A stretch of 64,000 nucleotides of DNA from an uncultured Pelagibacteraceae bacterium (GTDB lineage Bacteria > Pseudomonadota > Alphaproteobacteria > Pelagibacterales > AG-422-B15): contig CACFAO010000003.1 in assembly GCA_902564295.1 (NCBI GenBank), positions 34,764 to 98,763 of the forward strand. Direction: 5' to 3'. A model generated the notes under the pieces. That model worked only from the letters and a program-made list of their open reading frames with translations. It was not told where the DNA came from and did no database searches. The position numbers and the translations under genes were made by a program. Positions 28,289 through 37,285 of this stretch are shown piece by piece (within the stretch, counting starts at the first letter, position 1; each line of letters starts with the position of its first letter).

Positions 28289-28715
28289 GCGTTCTTCCCA
28301 TACCATAAGCCCCTCCTTCAGGATTAAATTGTTCAACCACAGATTTTGTCTTCCCCCCAAGTCTTCTCACCATATCCTCAATGATATGGTCATTTTGTAT
28401 TAAGATTCTTGTAGCTTCAATCTGACAGGGGATATGTCTATTTCCGATATGCCATATTAACTTATTTAAATTTTCTGACTTGATCTCAATTAAATTTTCT
28501 TTTTTTGATTTTATAGTAATTAATTTTCCACTCTGAAGTTTGAAAGCTTGATTACTCAAGACTGATTTCATTTCATCAAGATCAACTAGAAATTCATGGC
28601 CTTTGTCAGAAACTAATTTTTTGCGTCGCATGAATCTCTCCTCATAAGATAGGGAAATTATATCCACCACTTCAGAGAAATCATAGTAACTTAAAATTGA
28701 ATTACAAATTTCCAT
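28272..28715 (-). CDS. ureE: Urease accessory nickel chaperone UreE
   Basis: 147 aa metallochaperone that supplies Ni2+ to the UreDFG complex. It has the UreE N-terminal peptide-binding domain, followed by the conserved WHIGNRHIPCQIE segment containing the nickel-binding histidine. The DHIIEDMVRRLGG helix follows. The C-terminal tail is short, with a small His cluster (RTHGHQH) rather than the long His-rich tail of Klebsiella UreE. It lies 2 bases after ureC. Confidence 0.93.
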   Translation of the reverse strand: MEICNSILSYYDFSEVVDIISLSYEERFMRRKKLVSDKGHEFLVDLDEMKSVLSNQAFKLQSGKLITIKSKKENLIEIKSENLNKLIWHIGNRHIPCQIEATRILIQNDHIIEDMVRRLGGKTKSVVEQFNPEGGAYGMGRTHGHQH

Positions 28716-28717
28716 AG

Positions 28718-30424
28718 TCAGTACATAAAATATTTTTGTGCCATTGGTAATTCTTCTGCCGGTTCACATGTTATAATTTCTCCATTTGCTCTAACCTCAT
28801 ATGTTTCAGGATTTACATCTATAGTTGGGCAAACATCGTTTAATACCATATCTTTTTTTGAAATTGACCTTGTATTGCTTACTGGTAACAAAGTTTTTTG
28901 TATATTCAGATGATTTAGGCTATCTGCTTCCAGTGAACTCTTACTGACAAAAGTTACCGATGAATTTTCAAGCGATCTTCCATAACTTCCAAACATTGGA
29001 CGTGTATACACAGGTTGAGGAGTTGAAATCGATGCGTTTGGATCGCCCATTTGAGCGCAGGCAATACTTCCACCCATTATTATAATCTCAGGCTTAACAC
29101 CAAAAAAAGCTGGGTCCCAGATAACGATATCGGCTCTTTTATTTTTTTCGAGACTGCCAACATAAGAAGAGATTCCATGAGCAATTGATGGGTTTATTGT
29201 ATATTTTGCAAGGTAACGTTTAACTCTTAAATTATCATTATCACCTTGCTCTTCAGATAGTCTTCCTCGTTGCACTTTCATTTTATGAGCCGTTTGCCAT
29301 GTTCTAATAATAACCTCACCAACGCGTCCCATAGCTTGACTATCAGATGCGATGATTGAGAAAGCACCCATATCGTGCAGTATGTCCTCAGCAGCCATTG
29401 TCTCTCTGCGTATTCGACTTTCCGCAAAAGCGACGTCTTCAGGTATTGATTTATCAAGGTGATGGCAAACCATCAGCATATCTAAGTGCTCTTCAACAGT
29501 GTTAACAGTAAATGGTCGTGTTGGATTAGTTGAGGATGGCAAAACATACGGTTCACCACAAATTTTTATTATATCAGGCGCGTGTCCACCACCAGCACCT
29601 TCAGTATGAAATGTATGAATGGTTCTTTTATTAATTGCATTGATTGTATTTTCCACAAAGCCACTTTCATTGAGTGTATCAGTATGTATCATGACCTGAA
29701 CGTCGAATTTATCAGCAACATTTAAACAATTATCAATTGCACCAGGAGTAGAGCCCCAGTCCTCGTGAAGTTTGAGAGCAGCTGCTCCACCAAGAACTTG
29801 TTCCTCTAAACCAGAAGGCATCGAAGAATTTCCTTTGCCTGCATAAGCTAAATTCATCGAGAAAGCATCAGATGATTGAAGCATCCTGCCTATGTGCCAT
29901 GGCCCAGGTGTGCAAGTAGTTGCTAATGTTCCATGTGCTGGTCCAGTACCTCCACCCAACATCGTCGTAATGCCAGAATGTAAGGCGTCATCAATTTGCT
30001 GAGGACATATGAAATGTATATGACTATCAAAGCCGCCCGCCGTTACAATTTTACCTTCACCTGCAATAACCTCAGTACCTGGACCAATTATAATATCCAC
30101 ACCAGGTTGTGTATCAGGGTTACCAGCTTTTCCAATATGATCAATATTTCCGTTCTTTAGTCCAATATCTGCTTTAAATATCCCTGTGACATCTAGTATT
30201 AGAGCATTCGTAATAACTGTGTCTACTGCTCCATCACTTCTTGAAACCTGAGACTGTCCCATTCCATCGCGAATAACTTTTCCACCACCAAACTTGACTT
30301 CCTCACCATAGACTGTGAGGTCTTTTTCAACCTCAATGAAAAGCTCAGTATCAGCTAACCTTACTTTATCTCCTGTTGTGGGGCCGTACATAGCTGCATA
30401 AGATTGTCTTGGAATTTTTTTCAT
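28718..30424 (-). CDS. ureC: Urease alpha (catalytic) subunit UreC
   Basis: 568 aa cytoplasmic amidohydrolase that hydrolyses urea to ammonia and carbamate. The nickel ligands are visible: the H-x-H pair in [14 protein letters not shown], the carbamylated lysine in [13 protein letters not shown], and downstream histidines in [11 protein letters not shown] and [15 protein letters not shown]. The flap block with the active-site histidine is [20 protein letters not shown]. Length and all blocks are intact, so an active enzyme is expected. Its start overlaps the ureB stop by four bases. Confidence 0.97.
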   Translation of the reverse strand: MKKIPRQSYAAMYGPTTGDKVRLADTELFIEVEKDLTVYGEEVKFGGGKVIRDGMGQSQVSRSDGAVDTVITNALILDVTGIFKADIGLKNGNIDHIGKAGNPDTQPGVDIIIGPGTEVIAGEGKIVTAGGFDSHIHFICPQQIDDALHSGITTMLGGGTGPAHGTLATTCTPGPWHIGRMLQSSDAFSMNLAYAGKGNSSMPSGLEEQVLGGAAALKLHEDWGSTPGAIDNCLNVADKFDVQVMIHTDTLNESGFVENTINAINKRTIHTFHTEGAGGGHAPDIIKICGEPYVLPSSTNPTRPFTVNTVEEHLDMLMVCHHLDKSIPEDVAFAESRIRRETMAAEDILHDMGAFSIIASDSQAMGRVGEVIIRTWQTAHKMKVQRGRLSEEQGDNDNLRVKRYLAKYTINPSIAHGISSYVGSLEKNKRADIVIWDPAFFGVKPEIIIMGGSIACAQMGDPNASISTPQPVYTRPMFGSYGRSLENSSVTFVSKSSLEADSLNHLNIQKTLLPVSNTRSISKKDMVLNDVCPTIDVNPETYEVRANGEIITCEPAEELPMAQKYFMY

Positions 30425-30729
30425 TTAATTTTTCCCATGACTTTTTTATTAAATCCAAATAACTTTTTTAGTCCCTGTATTTCAATGAGTTCAACATCTC
30501 TTGTTTGCCCTGGTTCAAATCTAACTGCGGTTCCAGATGGAATGTTTAGTCTCATGCCTAAGGCTTTCTTTCTATCGAATTCAAGACTTTCATTTGCTTC
30601 GCCAAAGTGATAATGGCTACCGACTTGAATTGGCCGGTCACCAGTATTGGAGACTTTCATTGTCAAACTCACTAAATCTTTATTTAAAATTATGTCACTA
30701 TCACTTGTAATTATTTCTCCTGGAATCAT
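30421..30729 (-). CDS. ureB: Urease beta subunit UreB
   Basis: 102 aa structural subunit. It begins with the hallmark [10 protein letters not shown] and contains [21 protein letters not shown], the block conserved in all urease beta chains. It is a separate polypeptide, as in most proteobacteria, rather than fused to UreA. The ATGA overlap with ureC couples their translation. Confidence 0.95.
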   Translation of the reverse strand: MIPGEIITSDSDIILNKDLVSLTMKVSNTGDRPIQVGSHYHFGEANESLEFDRKKALGMRLNIPSGTAVRFEPGQTRDVELIEIQGLKKLFGFNKKVMGKIK

Positions 30730-30736
30730 ATAATTC

Positions 30737-31039
30737 TTACCTTATGGGTTTATGCACCGTGACTAACTTTGTTCCATCCGGAAAAGTTGCTTCTGTCTGC
30801 ACTTCGGCAATCATTTCAGCAACTCCGTCCATACAGTCATCTTTTTTTAGAACATGTGCTGCACTTTCCATTAGTTCAGCTACAGATTTGCCGTCCCTTG
30901 CACCTTCAACAACATAATCAGAAATAATTGATACGGCTTCAGGGTAATTTAACTTAACACCACGGTCTAACCTCTTTCGAGCAACTATCGCAGCCATGCT
31001 GACCATCATTTTATCAATCTCTCTTGGAGAAAGCTTCAT
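30737..31039 (-). CDS. ureA: Urease gamma subunit UreA
   Basis: 100 aa from the ATG at 31039 ([12 protein letters not shown]), the conserved start of UreA. A frame four codons longer is rejected. The [13 protein letters not shown] and [15 protein letters not shown] blocks are typical. The start overlaps the ureD stop as ATGA, and ureB follows after 7 bases. Confidence 0.95.
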   Translation of the reverse strand: MKLSPREIDKMMVSMAAIVARKRLDRGVKLNYPEAVSIISDYVVEGARDGKSVAELMESAAHVLKKDDCMDGVAEMIAEVQTEATFPDGTKLVTVHKPIR

Positions 31040-31833
31040 GCAGCACCCCACATGTAAGGAATTTTGTCATTCATCACGATTGATACGATATTTTTTGTAA
31101 ATTTTTTTAAATAATAGTTATTAGATGAAATGCTCCTTATTACTATCTTACCATCCCACTCTGAAATACCAGTAGTTACACTTTTTTCATCATGTATATT
31201 ATCCTTTAATACAGTATAAAATTTATTCATCTCTGAACCGAGTATTATTATTGTATTAACTGCAATATTATCATTAAGCATAAATTTATTTACCCGCATT
31301 CTTTTTACATTATCCTCAAAGCCATTGATCTCAAGATGAGCAATTTTATTTTCATTAAATATTTTCCAACGATCAGAGTAGTAACCTTTTTCAATTGTTT
31401 CATTCATTGCTGATCTACCATAAACAACTGTTTCACAAAAAAATAAATTTGAATTATTTAAAAGATTGACATCAATTTGACGTCTCAGGTTACAGTTATC
31501 AAAGAGGATTGTTTCATTTGGTATCCAAAAAAGAGTGCTGTTATCAATGTTAATTGTATATTTAAGTTTGGCCGCGTCTCCATATCCACTATATAATTTT
31601 TCAGCAGCCTGATTTGTAGCGAGCATATGTGTATTGTGTAAGTCTATATTGGTATTAAACTTGTCCCCACTCGTTACGCCTCCAGATGTATTAACTAAAA
31701 CTAGTTGAGACAAACTAGAGTAGGATTGAGGTAGTAAAGCTTTAAGGCATCCTTGCTGATATAATTTTTCAACTTCATTATTTATAAATCCTACATCAAT
31801 TGTGCCTATAGATTTTTGAAGATTTACTTTCAT
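31036..31833 (-). CDS. ureD: Urease accessory protein UreD
   Basis: 265 aa from the ATG at 31833; the frame extends nine codons upstream to a TTG but no ATG. The block [16 protein letters not shown] is the UreD hallmark, followed by [13 protein letters not shown] and [12 protein letters not shown]. UreD (UreH) is the scaffold that binds apo-urease and receives nickel through its channel from UreG. It is the first gene of the urease operon. 163 bases of AT-rich DNA separate it from the ABC-2 permease gene upstream. No urea transporter or nickel importer is visible in the window. Confidence 0.92.
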   Translation of the reverse strand: MKVNLQKSIGTIDVGFINNEVEKLYQQGCLKALLPQSYSSLSQLVLVNTSGGVTSGDKFNTNIDLHNTHMLATNQAAEKLYSGYGDAAKLKYTINIDNSTLFWIPNETILFDNCNLRRQIDVNLLNNSNLFFCETVVYGRSAMNETIEKGYYSDRWKIFNENKIAHLEINGFEDNVKRMRVNKFMLNDNIAVNTIIILGSEMNKFYTVLKDNIHDEKSVTTGISEWDGKIVIRSISSNNYYLKKFTKNIVSIVMNDKIPYMWGAA

Positions 31834-32023
31834 GAAATTATCATAGTGTTTTAATTTCAAGTTGACAAATAATTGTCATTTATTTTTATCACTAAAATTA
31901 CAGACACTATTTAGTAATATAAAAATTATGTTTAATTTTTTTTTGAAGGTTTCATGTTGGCAAGTGTAAAGATTCGCATCACTAATTTTTTTAAGAAATT
32001 ATGTAACAGTTAGAAAATAGAAA

Positions 32024-32785
32024 TTACTCCTTAGTACCATAGCCTTTTGTAATAGCAATTGCCACGCCAGCAACACAAATGCTTAAGAAAGCAACTAAAG
32101 AAATTACACTGACCCAAATATTAATATCGGATGCCCCGTAAAAAGACCATCTCATACCATTCACAAGATATAAAACAGGATTAAAGTAAGTTACATTTTG
32201 CCAAAATTCTGGAAGCATTTCTACAGTATAGAGACTACCGCCTAAAAAAACTAAAGGAGTGACGATGATAAGTGGTACAACTTGCAACTGTTCAAAATTT
32301 TCACTGAGTAGTCCAATTAGAAATCCAAAAAGACTAAATGTAAGACATGTTAATACCAAAAGAAAAAGCATTAATAATGGATATTGAATTTCTAGCTCGA
32401 CAAAAAAAGTTGCAGTAATGAGTATAATGACACCAACAATAAGTGATTTAGTTGCACTTGCGCCAACAAATCCTATGATAATTTCTAAAGAGGAAATAGG
32501 TGCCGCAAGGACTTCATAAATCGATCCAGTAAATTTTGGAAAAAATATTCCAAACGATGAGTTTGATATACTTTGAGTTAACAAAGTCAGCATTAATAAA
32601 CCAGGTACGATGAATGATCCATAACTAACACCTTCAATTTGCGGAATCATACCCCCAATAACTGAACCAAATACAATGAAATATAAAGAAGTCGAAAGCA
32701 CAGGTGAAAGCACGCTTTGAAAAAGTGTTCTTCTCATTCGATCCATTTCATGAAAATAAATTGCTCTAATAGCGTAAAAATTCAT
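32024..32785 (-). CDS. ABC-2 type exporter permease (YadH-like)
   Basis: 253 aa inner-membrane protein with six hydrophobic segments (about residues 22-45, 58-80, 105-128, 138-160, 168-188, 225-246). It has the ABC-2 motif SPVLSTSLYFIVFGSVIG near the N-terminus and the re-entrant region LVFLGGSLYTVEMLPEFWQ. Length and motifs match E. coli YadH and the polysaccharide/multidrug ABC-2 group. It overlaps the ATPase gene by one base. The exported substrate is unknown. Confidence 0.87.
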   Translation of the reverse strand: MNFYAIRAIYFHEMDRMRRTLFQSVLSPVLSTSLYFIVFGSVIGGMIPQIEGVSYGSFIVPGLLMLTLLTQSISNSSFGIFFPKFTGSIYEVLAAPISSLEIIIGFVGASATKSLIVGVIILITATFFVELEIQYPLLMLFLLVLTCLTFSLFGFLIGLLSENFEQLQVVPLIIVTPLVFLGGSLYTVEMLPEFWQNVTYFNPVLYLVNGMRWSFYGASDINIWVSVISLVAFLSICVAGVAIAITKGYGTKE

Positions 32786-33708
32786 TATTTTTCCTTTACC
32801 AATTCTACAAAGATTTTTTCAAGTGAACTTTGTTCTGTATTTAAATCTTTTAGTTTTAATCCAGCTTCTTTCATATCTTGTAAGAGAGAGGTTATTCCAG
32901 TTTGTTTGCTTTGTGTATCGTATTGGTAATCAATTGATAAACCTTCATTAACTATAGTAAGTTTATAATTTTTAAGTGATTCAGGTAATGTCTTAACTGT
33001 TTCATGTAAATCAATTGTTAGAGTTTTCTGGCCTAAACTTTTTATTAAATTTGAAGTCTCATCAACTATTATCATCTCACCTTTATTAATTACTGCTACC
33101 CGGTCAGCAATTGCCTCTGCTTCTTCTATATAATGAGTTGTTAAAATTATTGTAACACCTTTATTTCTTAAATTCTTAATGACTTCCCACATGTCTTTTC
33201 TTAATTCGACATCAACCCCGGCTGTTGGCTCATCAAGAAATAAGACCGAAGGTTCATGAGAAAGAGCTTTTGCAATCAAGACTCTTCTTTTCATTCCACC
33301 AGAAAGCTCGTTAATTTTGGAGTCTTTTTTATCCCACAAACTTAAATCTTTTAGTATTTTTTCAATATGCTGAGGATTAGGAGGTTTGCCGTATAAGCCT
33401 CTCGTGTAGGATACATTGTTATAAACAATTTCAAATTGTTCTAAGGTTAGCTCCTGAGGGACGAGTCCAATTTGTGACCTAGTTTTTCTATAATCTTTTA
33501 TAATATCGTAGTTACCAACCTCAACTGTCCCAATACTTGGTGTTACAATTCCGCAAATAATACTAATTAAAGTTGTTTTACCTGCACCATTAGGTCCAAG
33601 AAGTGCAAATATTTCATTCTGTTTGATATCTAAATTAATATTATTAAGCGCCTGAAATTGATTACTGTAAGTTTTAGATAAATTTTTTACTGAGACGACA
33701 TTTTGCAT
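32785..33708 (-). CDS. ABC exporter ATPase (YadG-like)
   Basis: 307 aa. Walker A is GPNGAGKTTL (about residues 38-47), the Q-loop is IGLVPQELTLE, the signature LSGGMKRRVLIAKAL, Walker B SVLFLDEPTAGVD, and the switch histidine is in TTHYIEEAE. The C-terminal 80-residue extension is typical of YadG/CcmA-type ATPases that pair with ABC-2 permeases. It forms a two-gene operon with the permease. The 105 bases upstream to the small ORF at 33814 probably hold divergent promoters. Confidence 0.9.
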   Translation of the reverse strand: MQNVVSVKNLSKTYSNQFQALNNINLDIKQNEIFALLGPNGAGKTTLISIICGIVTPSIGTVEVGNYDIIKDYRKTRSQIGLVPQELTLEQFEIVYNNVSYTRGLYGKPPNPQHIEKILKDLSLWDKKDSKINELSGGMKRRVLIAKALSHEPSVLFLDEPTAGVDVELRKDMWEVIKNLRNKGVTIILTTHYIEEAEAIADRVAVINKGEMIIVDETSNLIKSLGQKTLTIDLHETVKTLPESLKNYKLTIVNEGLSIDYQYDTQSKQTGITSLLQDMKEAGLKLKDLNTEQSSLEKIFVELVKEK

Positions 33709-33813
33709 CGGTCTCTTATATCAGCAAATTTTTGAAAATAAACACTTCTATCTTGTTTTGAACATATTTTTATCAAAATTAAGCCTTGCTTTTTAGGTAT
33801 ATTTTTATCAAAC

Positions 33814-33993
33814 ATGAGAAAGTCAAAGATGAAACCTCAGTACATAAGAAGACAATCCTACAACGGTGAGTCGACTCTCGTGATTATTCCTTCAACCACA
33901 AAGCTTAAACTTTCTAGAACCCCTAAACTTTTATCAAGCTTTGTGATCGCGACAGGTTTTCTTGGCTTGATGTTTTTCTCCATTAGTGGCTAA
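33814..33993 (+). CDS. Small predicted membrane protein, 59 aa
   Basis: An ORF below usual length cut-offs in a 321-bp gap. The first 39 residues are basic and hydrophilic (MRKSKMKPQYIRRQSYNGES...). Residues about 42-57 form one hydrophobic helix (SSFVIATGFLGLMFFSI). The profile is that of a small single-span protein with a cytoplasmic N-terminus. No clear Shine-Dalgarno is seen, but a strong hairpin follows the stop within 6 bases, as expected for a real transcription unit. No family recognised. Confidence 0.5.
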   Translation: MRKSKMKPQYIRRQSYNGESTLVIIPSTTKLKLSRTPKLLSSFVIATGFLGLMFFSISG

Positions 33994-33998
33994 AATCC

Positions 33999-34026
33999 TT
34001 TCGGTGCGGTTGTACTGGCACCGAAA
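33999..34026. terminator. Bidirectional hairpin terminator
   Basis: 9-bp perfect stem (TTTCGGTGC / GCACCGAAA) with a 10-nt loop between the ends of the small ORF (33993) and the convergent 88-aa gene (34030). A/T-rich sequence flanks both sides, so it can terminate both transcripts. Confidence 0.65.
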
Positions 34027-34029
34027 AGA

Positions 34030-34296
34030 TTAAAAATTTTCTTCACGTTTTAATGTCTCAACGTCTTCTCTCTTTATCTGATTTAGAGGTTTATGAATGC
34101 GTAAGTTGGAAGTAATTCCTTTAGCTTTATGAATCGTAATAATTGTTTCTTTTGGTGGGCAATTTGGTTCATGACAGCTTAGTTCAGCAATGCTTACAGT
34201 AGTATCTTCATTTAATCTAAATTTCTCTATGATTAGATTTTTTAAATTTTGAGTAGCACTTTTATTTGATTTTTTTTTCTGAAACATACCCTCCAT
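34030..34296 (-). CDS. Conserved hypothetical protein, 88 aa, in COG0523 operon
   Basis: Small cytoplasmic protein. The central block AELSCHEPNCPPKETIITIH has a C-H-E-P-x-C-P-P core that could bind a metal, and is followed by LRIHKPLNQIKREDV. I recall similar short proteins beside COG0523/CobW genes in alphaproteobacteria, which suggests a link to zinc homeostasis, but no function is assigned. It follows the WD40-repeat gene by one base and is the last gene of the cobW-like, WD40 and 88-aa operon. Confidence 0.65.
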   Translation of the reverse strand: MEGMFQKKKSNKSATQNLKNLIIEKFRLNEDTTVSIAELSCHEPNCPPKETIITIHKAKGITSNLRIHKPLNQIKREDVETLKREENF

Positions 34297-34297
34297 T

Positions 34298-35317
34298 TTA
34301 CTGCTCCCAAAGAGGTGACCATAAAATTTGGCCTTTTGAGTCTCCGACTAATATATGTGATCGATCGGGTGAAATACTAATATTTGATACTTCTGATCCT
34401 GTAGGATTTTGAATGAGGACGTCATTTGGATGTTCTGATAATTCTGAGAGAAGAACCATGCCATTTCGAAATCCAGCAAAAACTGCTTTCTCCCCTGGCA
34501 ATGATTCAACAAAAGTTGCGTTTTGTTGACCACCACTTGCAATGCAAAGGGGCTTACGTCCTTTTGGACCCTCCTTACCATCGAATGGCCAGCATATAGC
34601 TTCTTTTGCACCCGCTGTTACTAGATAAGGGTTGTCCCCGGCCCATGTAAAACTTTTTACTTTTGACGGGTAACCTGACATTGCAAAACTTGCTTTATCT
34701 CGAATTCGCCAAGCATGAAGCTCATTTTCTTGCATTGTTGTCACCAGATACTTCCCATCTGGACTAAATCCAACTTTACCGTGTGAACCTTTCCAAGCAA
34801 ATTTTGATGATTTCCATTTGTTTTTTTCTAATCTCCACAAAGTTACTCCTCCATAACATGAGACAGCAATTCTCCTTCCATTTTGATCAATTGCGATACC
34901 ACCTATCGTACTTTGATGCTCTAGTATTTTTGGCTTATCATTTTCATCTGACCAGATGTAGACATTTTTTCCAGATGAACATAAAACCATACTTTCATAT
35001 GCCGCTACATTATCTACCCAACGCGTTCCAAAATTGTAAATTTCCTCGACCTCAGCATTTGTCGATATTTTTAAAAAACGACCATCTTGCCCGCCTGTTA
35101 TGACCCCATCATTACTTGAAGCTATGCTTTGTATTGCACCAGAGTGAGCTTGAACTTCTAAGGGATCATTATCTGGCCAAAAAAACCTTATTGATCCGTC
35201 TCCAAATCCAACTGCAACAGCATTCTCTATTGAAACTGCACCTGTAACAGGAGCGCCTGTTTCAAAGACCTTTCCATTTTCTTCAAAGCGGGATTTTATG
35301 ACAGATTCGTTATTCAT
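34298..35317 (-). CDS. WD40-repeat beta-propeller protein
   Basis: 339 aa with about seven degenerate repeats, each ending in a (V/I)-x-(I/L/F)-W-type strand. Examples are SIRFFWPDNDPLEVQAHSGAI, NVYIWSDENDKPKILEHQS, GVTLWRLEKNKW, ELHAWRIRD, EAICWPFDGK and QILWSPLWEQ. GH-type dipeptides are mostly lost. No signal peptide, so probably a cytoplasmic propeller. It lies 11 bases after the COG0523 GTPase gene. Such propellers next to COG0523 proteins may act as a partner or scaffold in zinc allocation, which is inference from context. Confidence 0.78.
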   Translation of the reverse strand: MNNESVIKSRFEENGKVFETGAPVTGAVSIENAVAVGFGDGSIRFFWPDNDPLEVQAHSGAIQSIASSNDGVITGGQDGRFLKISTNAEVEEIYNFGTRWVDNVAAYESMVLCSSGKNVYIWSDENDKPKILEHQSTIGGIAIDQNGRRIAVSCYGGVTLWRLEKNKWKSSKFAWKGSHGKVGFSPDGKYLVTTMQENELHAWRIRDKASFAMSGYPSKVKSFTWAGDNPYLVTAGAKEAICWPFDGKEGPKGRKPLCIASGGQQNATFVESLPGEKAVFAGFRNGMVLLSELSEHPNDVLIQNPTGSEVSNISISPDRSHILVGDSKGQILWSPLWEQ

Positions 35318-35328
35318 CTAAAGCAGAA

Positions 35329-36303
35329 CTAATCTGATTTACAACTTTCGAAGCCCTCTTTCAAATTCATTGTCTCTAATTTGCGACCAATAAATACAAC
35401 CCGGGAATTTCGAATACTTTTCTCAGGCCATGGACCCATTGGAGATGCATCCATGAGCATATGAACCCCTTGAAATACGTAGCGATCTTTTTCATTCTTA
35501 AAATCAAGAATGCCCTTTGATCTAAGAATATTTTGACCATGCGTCTGTAATAGGTTTCCAAACCACTTCTCAAATTTTTCTAAGTCAAGCGGAGTGTCAG
35601 AAACAAAAGAAACACTGGTTACATCGTCATCATGTTCATGATCATGATCGGAGTCCAAAAAATCAGGTTCAACCTCTAAGACGCGATCAAGACTAAAAGC
35701 ATTAAGACCAAGAACTTCATCAAGAGGAGCCGCACATCTGTTTGTTTCAATTATTTTTGTATAAGGATTGATTTTTCGAATGCGATCCTTAACGCCGGTA
35801 ATCTGACTTTGATCAACTAAATCAATCTTATTGAGCAGTACTACATCTGCAAAAGCAATTTGCTCTTCAGCCTCATGATGTTCTCCGAGTTGAGTGCTAA
35901 GGTGGACAGCATCTGCGACAGTGACAATAGCGTCTAATTTAGTTCGGTCTGCAACATCTTGATCGACAAAAAATGTTTGAGCAACGGGCGCAGGGTCAGC
36001 AAGTCCAGTTGTCTCTACAATTATTGCATCCAGCTGATCTGCACGCTTCATCAGACCTCCAAGTATACGTATTAAATCACCCCTAACTGTGCAACAAATA
36101 CATCCATTGTTCATTTCAAAAACTTCTTCATCAGCATCAACTACGAGATCATTGTCTATTCCTTGCTCACCAAACTCATTAACAATTACAGCATAACGAC
36201 GACCGTGTTGCTCAGTTAAAATACGATTTAATAAAGTAGTTTTACCTGCTCCTAAAAAACCTGTTAATACAGTGACTGGTACTTGCGATGAACTATTTTC
36301 CAT
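35329..36303 (-). CDS. COG0523-family GTPase (CobW/ZNG1-like zinc metallochaperone)
   Basis: 324 aa. The N-terminal G3E GTPase domain has P-loop TGFLGAGKTTLLNR, the metal-binding C-x-C-C in MNNGCICCTVRGDLI, and NKID for guanine recognition. A short His/Asp-rich linker (SDHDHEHDDD, about residues 218-227) and a C-terminal CobW_C domain (GILDFKNEKDRYVFQGV) follow. Known relatives hand zinc to client enzymes under zinc starvation. A 15-bp Zur-like palindrome lies 63-77 bases upstream of its start. Context therefore favours the zinc-responsive branch over cobalamin synthesis or nickel delivery to urease. Confidence 0.88.
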   Translation of the reverse strand: MENSSSQVPVTVLTGFLGAGKTTLLNRILTEQHGRRYAVIVNEFGEQGIDNDLVVDADEEVFEMNNGCICCTVRGDLIRILGGLMKRADQLDAIIVETTGLADPAPVAQTFFVDQDVADRTKLDAIVTVADAVHLSTQLGEHHEAEEQIAFADVVLLNKIDLVDQSQITGVKDRIRKINPYTKIIETNRCAAPLDEVLGLNAFSLDRVLEVEPDFLDSDHDHEHDDDVTSVSFVSDTPLDLEKFEKWFGNLLQTHGQNILRSKGILDFKNEKDRYVFQGVHMLMDASPMGPWPEKSIRNSRVVFIGRKLETMNLKEGFESCKSD

Positions 36304-36365
36304 GTTTTACAAAATTAGTTTTTTTTAAACATACCTTGTAATTAAAAAAAAAGCATTATACAAGT

Positions 36366-36380
36366 TGTTATATTATAACA
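36366..36380. promoter_or_regulatory. Putative Zur box, cobW-like/DUF1636 divergent region
   Basis: TGTTATATTATAACA, a perfect 7-1-7 palindrome, matches elements at 39974-39988 and 41981-41995. It lies between the divergent COG0523 gene and the DUF1636 gene, 16 bases before the latter's ATG. It resembles alphaproteobacterial Zur sites with TGTTAT/ATAACA arms. Confidence 0.75.
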
Positions 36381-36396
36381 TTAAATTTAGCAATTT

Positions 36397-36804
36397 ATGA
36401 GCAACACTAAACCTGTTTTATCGATCTGTTTAACTTGTCAAGATGGACGAGAAGAAAAATATAATTCTCGAGGAGGCGAGCGCTTTGCAAAAAAAATTGT
36501 GAACAGTTTCAAAAGACAAGATGACGTTATCATCAGAGGTGTAAATTGTATGAGTTGCTGCAAGCGGTCTTGTGCAATCTCTCTGTCTGCTGATAAGCGT
36601 TTTACTTACGTTTTTGGAGATATAGACCCAAAAAAACCATTATATATTTCATCTTTAAAAAAGTTAGTATCATCGTATACAAAAGCTAAAGATGGGTTTC
36701 TCAGAAGAAGAGATAGACCAAGGAACTATCAATCAAATATTATTGGAAGGTTCCCACCTCTTGATTATAAATCAGATATAATTGAGTACTTAAAGGATAA
36801 GTAA
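36397..36804 (+). CDS. DUF1636-like small Cys-rich (possible metal-binding) protein
   Basis: 135 aa. The N-terminus has a thioredoxin-like ferredoxin pattern: ICLTCQDGREEKY, then a C-M-S-C-C-K-R-S-C cluster (VNCMSCCKRSCAISLS) and FTYVFGDIDPKK. This is the DUF1636 signature as I recall it. The five or six cysteines could ligate a metal or Fe-S cluster. The gene lies immediately downstream of the Zur-like box and divergent from the COG0523 GTPase, so it is probably induced in zinc starvation. Exact function unknown. Confidence 0.77.
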   Translation: MSNTKPVLSICLTCQDGREEKYNSRGGERFAKKIVNSFKRQDDVIIRGVNCMSCCKRSCAISLSADKRFTYVFGDIDPKKPLYISSLKKLVSSYTKAKDGFLRRRDRPRNYQSNIIGRFPPLDYKSDIIEYLKDK

Positions 36805-36820
36805 ATAGACTCGTAAAATC

Positions 36821-37285
36821 CTACCAATCAAAGAATCCGTGAACCCCTGTTTCACCACGATAATATTCGATATTGTTTGCAGCTAATTCATAGCCTACGA
36901 TTGCAAGGTCTTCAATATTTTGATTTTCAATTTTAATTTTTCCAGTTACGTAAACAGGTTCCCACCAGGCTAGACCTTCCCAAGGATTCTCCGCTTCTAC
37001 ATAAACGATTTGATTAGGCGCTGGTGGAGGGACATGGATGCATGCTCCAATGTATGGAACTAACAAAAAGGTGTTAATACCTCGGCCGTACATATCCAAT
37101 GGCAAAACATATCCAGGGATCTTAACTTCCTTATCTTCGAGATTTTTATTAAACTTTACCTCGCCGGGACTAAAAACGGATGTCCATGGTATTAGGTCAT
37201 CCCAGTCTATTTCTTTTGGTGCTGAGTAAACAGAAAGCGGAATAAAGATAAAAATAATTAAAAAGATTTTTATTTTTTTAATCAT
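36821..37285 (-). CDS. DUF3299 periplasmic protein (ZrgE-like)
   Basis: 154 aa with an N-terminal signal peptide or anchor (about residues 1-21, IKIFLIIFIFIPLSVYSA). The mature part contains IPGYVLPLDMYGRGINTFLL, then VPYIGACIHVPPPAPNQIVY, the hallmark of DUF3299. A Cys-Ile-His pair in that block could bind a metal. It is the last gene of a four-gene operon (DUF2796, ATPase, permease, DUF3299) whose composition matches the zinc-regulated zrg zinc-uptake genes of Vibrio cholerae as I recall them. Its ATG overlaps the permease stop. Confidence 0.8.
   Translation of the reverse strand: MIKKIKIFLIIFIFIPLSVYSAPKEIDWDDLIPWTSVFSPGEVKFNKNLEDKEVKIPGYVLPLDMYGRGINTFLLVPYIGACIHVPPPAPNQIVYVEAENPWEGLAWWEPVYVTGKIKIENQNIEDLAIVGYELAANNIEYYRGETGVHGFFDW

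Noticed and set aside
28289..28360. Longer UreF start overlapping UreE by 89 bases
   Set aside because: An internal ATG with a GGGAAG ribosome-binding site gives the conserved length.
35329..36303. Nickel delivery or cobalamin role for the COG0523 GTPase near urease
   Set aside because: The Zur-like box and zinc-gene neighbours favour zinc; urease has its own UreE/UreG.
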